Of a stretch of DNA of 64,000 bases, positions 61,491 to 64,000 are shown piece by piece (position 1 is the first letter of the stretch; every line of letters begins with the position of its first letter). The position numbers and the translations under genes are program-made. Under the pieces are notes generated by a model. The model made no database searches. It was not told the DNA's origin and was given only the letters and a program-made list of their open reading frames with translations. Location of the stretch: the NCBI RefSeq assembly GCF_000424445.1, contig NZ_AUJX01000024.1, positions 1 through 64,000 of the forward strand, written 5' to 3'. The stretch is from Oribacterium sp. NK2B42. Its GTDB lineage: Bacteria > Bacillota > Clostridia > Lachnospirales > Lachnospiraceae.

Positions 61491-62037
61491 CTATACAATC
61501 TTCCAGCACTATATTCACGTATCTTTTGTTAATGTCTGCCTCTTTTAATTTTTCTTCGGAAAAATCAGCATTATCAGCATTAAAACGTCTCATCATTTCA
61601 TCAAGCTTTGGTTTATCTTCAAGCAGTTCGCGTCGTTTTGCCCTCTCAAGCCTTATATCATCCGGAACCTCTATATATATAGGCATCACATTTTCTCTGC
61701 CGAAATAATCACGGGTACTGATGTAGCTTTGAAGAACACCTATCATTAAGTAATCGTTTCCGGATTCTAAATCAATCTGACCGTCATCGATAGTTCCATA
61801 GGTCCAGGGTCCATACACGGTATTATATGTTCTTTTCTCTATGATCTTACCGGCTTTTCCGAATTCTTCTATCTGCGCTTCATTTACAAAATGATACTCC
61901 ACCCCTTCTGATTCACCCTCACGTATAGGTCTTGTGGTATAGGGTGTAACCTCTTTCCAGGAAGGGTTTAATTCCTTAAGAAGTTTATAAATCGTATCTT
62001 TACCACTGGCTGATTTTCCAAATAAATAGTAGATCAT
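61453..62037 (-). CDS. gmk: guanylate-kinase-family protein
   Basis: A 194-residue guanylate kinase-like protein. The P-loop is GKSASGKD (residues 7-14), with Asp in place of the usual Ser/Thr. TPYTTRPIREGESEGVEYHFV is the GMP-binding region, with Arg and Tyr as in Gmk. It should phosphorylate GMP to GDP, though a specialised role is possible given the altered P-loop. It occupies the place of tmk before holB and overlaps holB by 38 bases. Confidence 0.82.
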   Translation of the reverse strand: MIYYLFGKSASGKDTIYKLLKELNPSWKEVTPYTTRPIREGESEGVEYHFVNEAQIEEFGKAGKIIEKRTYNTVYGPWTYGTIDDGQIDLESGNDYLMIGVLQSYISTRDYFGRENVMPIYIEVPDDIRLERAKRRELLEDKPKLDEMMRRFNADNADFSEEKLKEADINKRYVNIVLEDCIDEIIKDTGKSNI

Positions 62038-62173
62038 TTTACCTCTAAAAAATCATATCTCCCGACGTATATCAGAAGTCAATCAGGAAACGTTTCGTAC
62101 TTTGTGCTCCCTTGTCTCTACAACATTCCTCACTCCCGGGCAAAAAAAGCATCTTTACATGCTTCATATCAAT

Positions 62174-62917
62174 TTATGCTGTCGGTCCGTTATTGCTTAT
62201 CTCTACATTATCTCCGATAACAGCTATTGGACTTTCATTAATATTATTTTCCTTGGCAACCGGACCGTCACCTATAACGCCGTTTCCGGTATTCTCCGGC
62301 ATAACTCTGGGCTTTTCAGCCTCATCGGTATAATCGGATTCTTCATAATCCCTGTCTTCAATAGTCTCAGCTTTTTCTTCCTTTTTTGAAGACTTTGATG
62401 ATTCAGACTTTGTCTCTGATTCTGAATCCGGCTTTTTTTCTGATTCCGAATCCGGTTTTTTCTCTGATTCTGATTTATCTTCTTTCTTCTCATTTAGAGC
62501 ATCTTCAGGACCGGCTTCCTTCTTCTCGCTTTTTGATTCTTCAGAATTTTCTTCTTTTTTATCAGATTCCAATTCCTCAATTGAAGCTTCCACTGATTCT
62601 ATTTTTTCTTCAACCTCATCAACAGTAGTTTCTACAGCCTCGGTCTCTTTAACCGTAACTCTTACACTAGTGGTCTCAGCCACAGTTTCTGATTTAGTAT
62701 CCGCAACAGTTACAGTAATAGGTTCATTGGATTCTGTTTCGGATAAAGTAACTCTTAAATCCGGAAGAGAAAAACCATCAACATTCTTGAATACAAAAAA
62801 TGCAATTAATATTGCCACAATTAACATGGAGACCGCAAATAATATCTTAAATAGATCTCCAACTAAAGTCGCTTCCTGTTTTTTCTTCCTTTTTGTAACT
62901 CTTTTATTGCTACTCAT
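62174..62917 (-). CDS. single-pass membrane protein with a long acidic/Ser repeat domain
   Basis: A 247-residue protein. A basic N-terminus (SSNKRVTKRKKK) is followed by one membrane segment (about 22-44). The external 190 residues are low complexity, rich in Glu, Ser, Thr and Lys, with the unit SEKKPDSE repeated in tandem (about 150-172). A short ordered C-terminus (NTGNGVIGDGPVAKENNINES) follows. I chose ATG 62917 with GAGGAAAG upstream over a TTG at 62929. No known family; possibly a wall-spanning spacer or regulator. Confidence 0.7.
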   Translation of the reverse strand: MSSNKRVTKRKKKQEATLVGDLFKILFAVSMLIVAILIAFFVFKNVDGFSLPDLRVTLSETESNEPITVTVADTKSETVAETTSVRVTVKETEAVETTVDEVEEKIESVEASIEELESDKKEENSEESKSEKKEAGPEDALNEKKEDKSESEKKPDSESEKKPDSESETKSESSKSSKKEEKAETIEDRDYEESDYTDEAEKPRVMPENTGNGVIGDGPVAKENNINESPIAVIGDNVEISNNGPTA

Positions 62918-63061
62918 TTCTTTCCTCAACTATTATTCCTCATCTATAAATGCATGTTTTACGCCGTTTATTTCTGACTCACAGATGTTATTCTGATCGG
63001 CTCTATAAAATATAATGACAGAATATCAGTAAACCATAGGATTAATGAAAATACTCACATC

Positions 63062-64000
63062 CTATAGAACAACAGTATCATCAAGTCTTACCGAAACCTC
63101 GCCAAATACTAACGTATTTACACTTCCATCTGCTTCAATTATTTCCAAAGTCCCATCTTTCTTTATTCCTGTTGCTCTGGCCTTTCTTATATTCTGACCA
63201 TCTATGACCAGAATATCTTTCCCGGGAACGATATTTTTCTCTATATATTCACCGGCCAGTTCCTTATCATTTGCAATACTGTAAAACTCTTTAATGATTT
63301 CAGCCGCAAGCCGGTTTCTGTCAATGCTGACTCCTGCTGATTTTTTTCCGAGGAGTGAACCTGCTTTTTCTTTTATATCTTCGGGAAAACCATTTTCGGG
63401 TTCATAGATATTTACACCTATTCCAACCACAATGTACTCCATACTGCCGGATTCCATGCTGGCCTGTCCTTCCGATAAGATACCGCATATTTTTTTATTC
63501 TTATAATATAGGTCGTTAACCCATTTGATCGAAAGCTCTATCCCTGTGACCTTTTTTACAGCTCTGTAAACTGCAACCGCAGACTGTGCAGTCAGGATGA
63601 GATTATCAATCACTGTTCCCTTTGGCCTTAACAGTAAACTTAAATAAAGTCCGGTACCTTTAGGTGAAAAAAAGCTTCTTCCCAGTCTTCCCTTACCACC
63701 TGTCTGATAATCGGATACTATGGTAGTACCTTGCTCTGCATGATTATTAACGGCATATTTTTTCAAAACATCGTTGGTACTGCTAATTTCCTGAAAAACC
63801 TCAACCGGATATTTATCAGTTTTAAGATATCCGTAAATAACCTCTTCGGATAATACATCTGAATCTTCGGACAATTTATATCCTTTATTTTTTATACAAT
63901 CTATTTGATATCCATCTTCCTTCAATTGTTTTATAGCTTTCCAAACAGCCGTTCTGGAACAATCTAGTTTTTCAGCAAGATTCTCCCCGGATATATATTG
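63062..64000 (-). CDS. birA: biotin-protein ligase / biotin repressor BirA (5' end beyond window)
   Basis: Partial at its N-terminus; 312 codons plus the stop are visible and the frame stays open to the edge. The remaining part of the helix-turn-helix domain (SRTAVWKAIKQLKEDGYQI) is followed by the catalytic domain with the biotinyl-AMP loop GGKGRLGRSFFSP and the IKWVNDLYY strand. The C-terminal SH3-like domain ends at VRLDDTVV. It biotinylates carboxylase BCCPs and may repress biotin genes. No biotin genes are in the window. Confidence 0.92.
   Translation of the reverse strand, partial: QYISGENLAEKLDCSRTAVWKAIKQLKEDGYQIDCIKNKGYKLSEDSDVLSEEVIYGYLKTDKYPVEVFQEISSTNDVLKKYAVNNHAEQGTTIVSDYQTGGKGRLGRSFFSPKGTGLYLSLLLRPKGTVIDNLILTAQSAVAVYRAVKKVTGIELSIKWVNDLYYKNKKICGILSEGQASMESGSMEYIVVGIGVNIYEPENGFPEDIKEKAGSLLGKKSAGVSIDRNRLAAEIIKEFYSIANDKELAGEYIEKNIVPGKDILVIDGQNIRKARATGIKKDGTLEIIEADGSVNTLVFGEVSVRLDDTVVL

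Overview
The window looks like chromosome of a low-to-mid GC anaerobic Firmicute, most likely a Lachnospiraceae (Butyrivibrio/Roseburia-like). The basis is a bifunctional AdhE with a Rex-like operator, an NADP-type GdhA, the rpsF-ssb-rpsR and gdpP-rplI-dnaB blocks, RicT, MecA, SipW/TasA-like genes, MBOAT/DHHW genes and an uncharacterised Lachnospiraceae-type family. This is inferred from protein families only; no 16S gene is present. Nearly all genes lie on the minus strand. The plus-strand exceptions are a LysR gene, an ABC-F gene, one SGNH gene, the SRP RNA, rsmI and a TetR gene. That bias suggests one replichore arm running through the whole window.

Layout. 0-4 kb: a small XRE regulator overlapping a BRO/DinD-like gene, rpiB, a seven-unit 53-bp tandem repeat, and a membrane-anchored sugar-binding-like protein. 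4-9 kb: a uracil permease behind a leader terminator, a divergent LysR gene, a secreted clan-A glycosidase-like protein, and an ABC-F ATPase behind a leader terminator. 10-18 kb: two facing secreted SGNH-like paralogs, a cyclic-nucleotide phosphodiesterase/5'-nucleotidase, and a phnD-C-E-E transporter with a structured leader. 18-21 kb: a dense DnaA-box-like cluster, a polar amino acid ABC ATPase and permease, a 19-bp repeat array, and a protein of unknown function. 21-28.6 kb: gdhA, adhE, an ArsB/NhaD-type permease and murA. 28.6-32 kb: DHHW and MBOAT partners for surface polymer O-acylation, then the SRP RNA gene.

32-41.8 kb: tatD, traX-like and metG; a GHL10 glycosidase-like lipid- or wall-associated protein; a lipoprotein; rsmI; an acyltransferase; azlCD. 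42-49 kb: a wall-binding-repeat protein, then a secreted coiled-coil protein with an MMPL/RND transporter and a divergent TetR regulator. 49.1-49.3 kb: a probable free-standing small RNA with its own promoter and terminator. 49.4-56.1 kb: a DUF1858 protein, mecA, gdpP-rplI-dnaB, rpsF-ssb-rpsR and DUF951. 56.2-58.1 kb: a SipW peptidase and two camelysin/TasA-like secreted proteins. 58.7-64 kb: a replication-linked block (trmN-like, ricT, holB, gmk, a charged membrane protein, birA) that runs off the right edge.

The genes combine core information processing, fermentative redox metabolism and a large cell-surface share: two acyltransferases, several SGNH/DHHW proteins, glycosidase-like proteins, SipW/TasA and MMPL. 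I recognised no rRNA, tRNA, CRISPR array or insertion sequence. The most unusual material is intergenic: the 53-bp array, two matching 19-bp arrays, a third dispersed motif, the DnaA-box cluster, the orphan small RNA and several structured 5' leaders.
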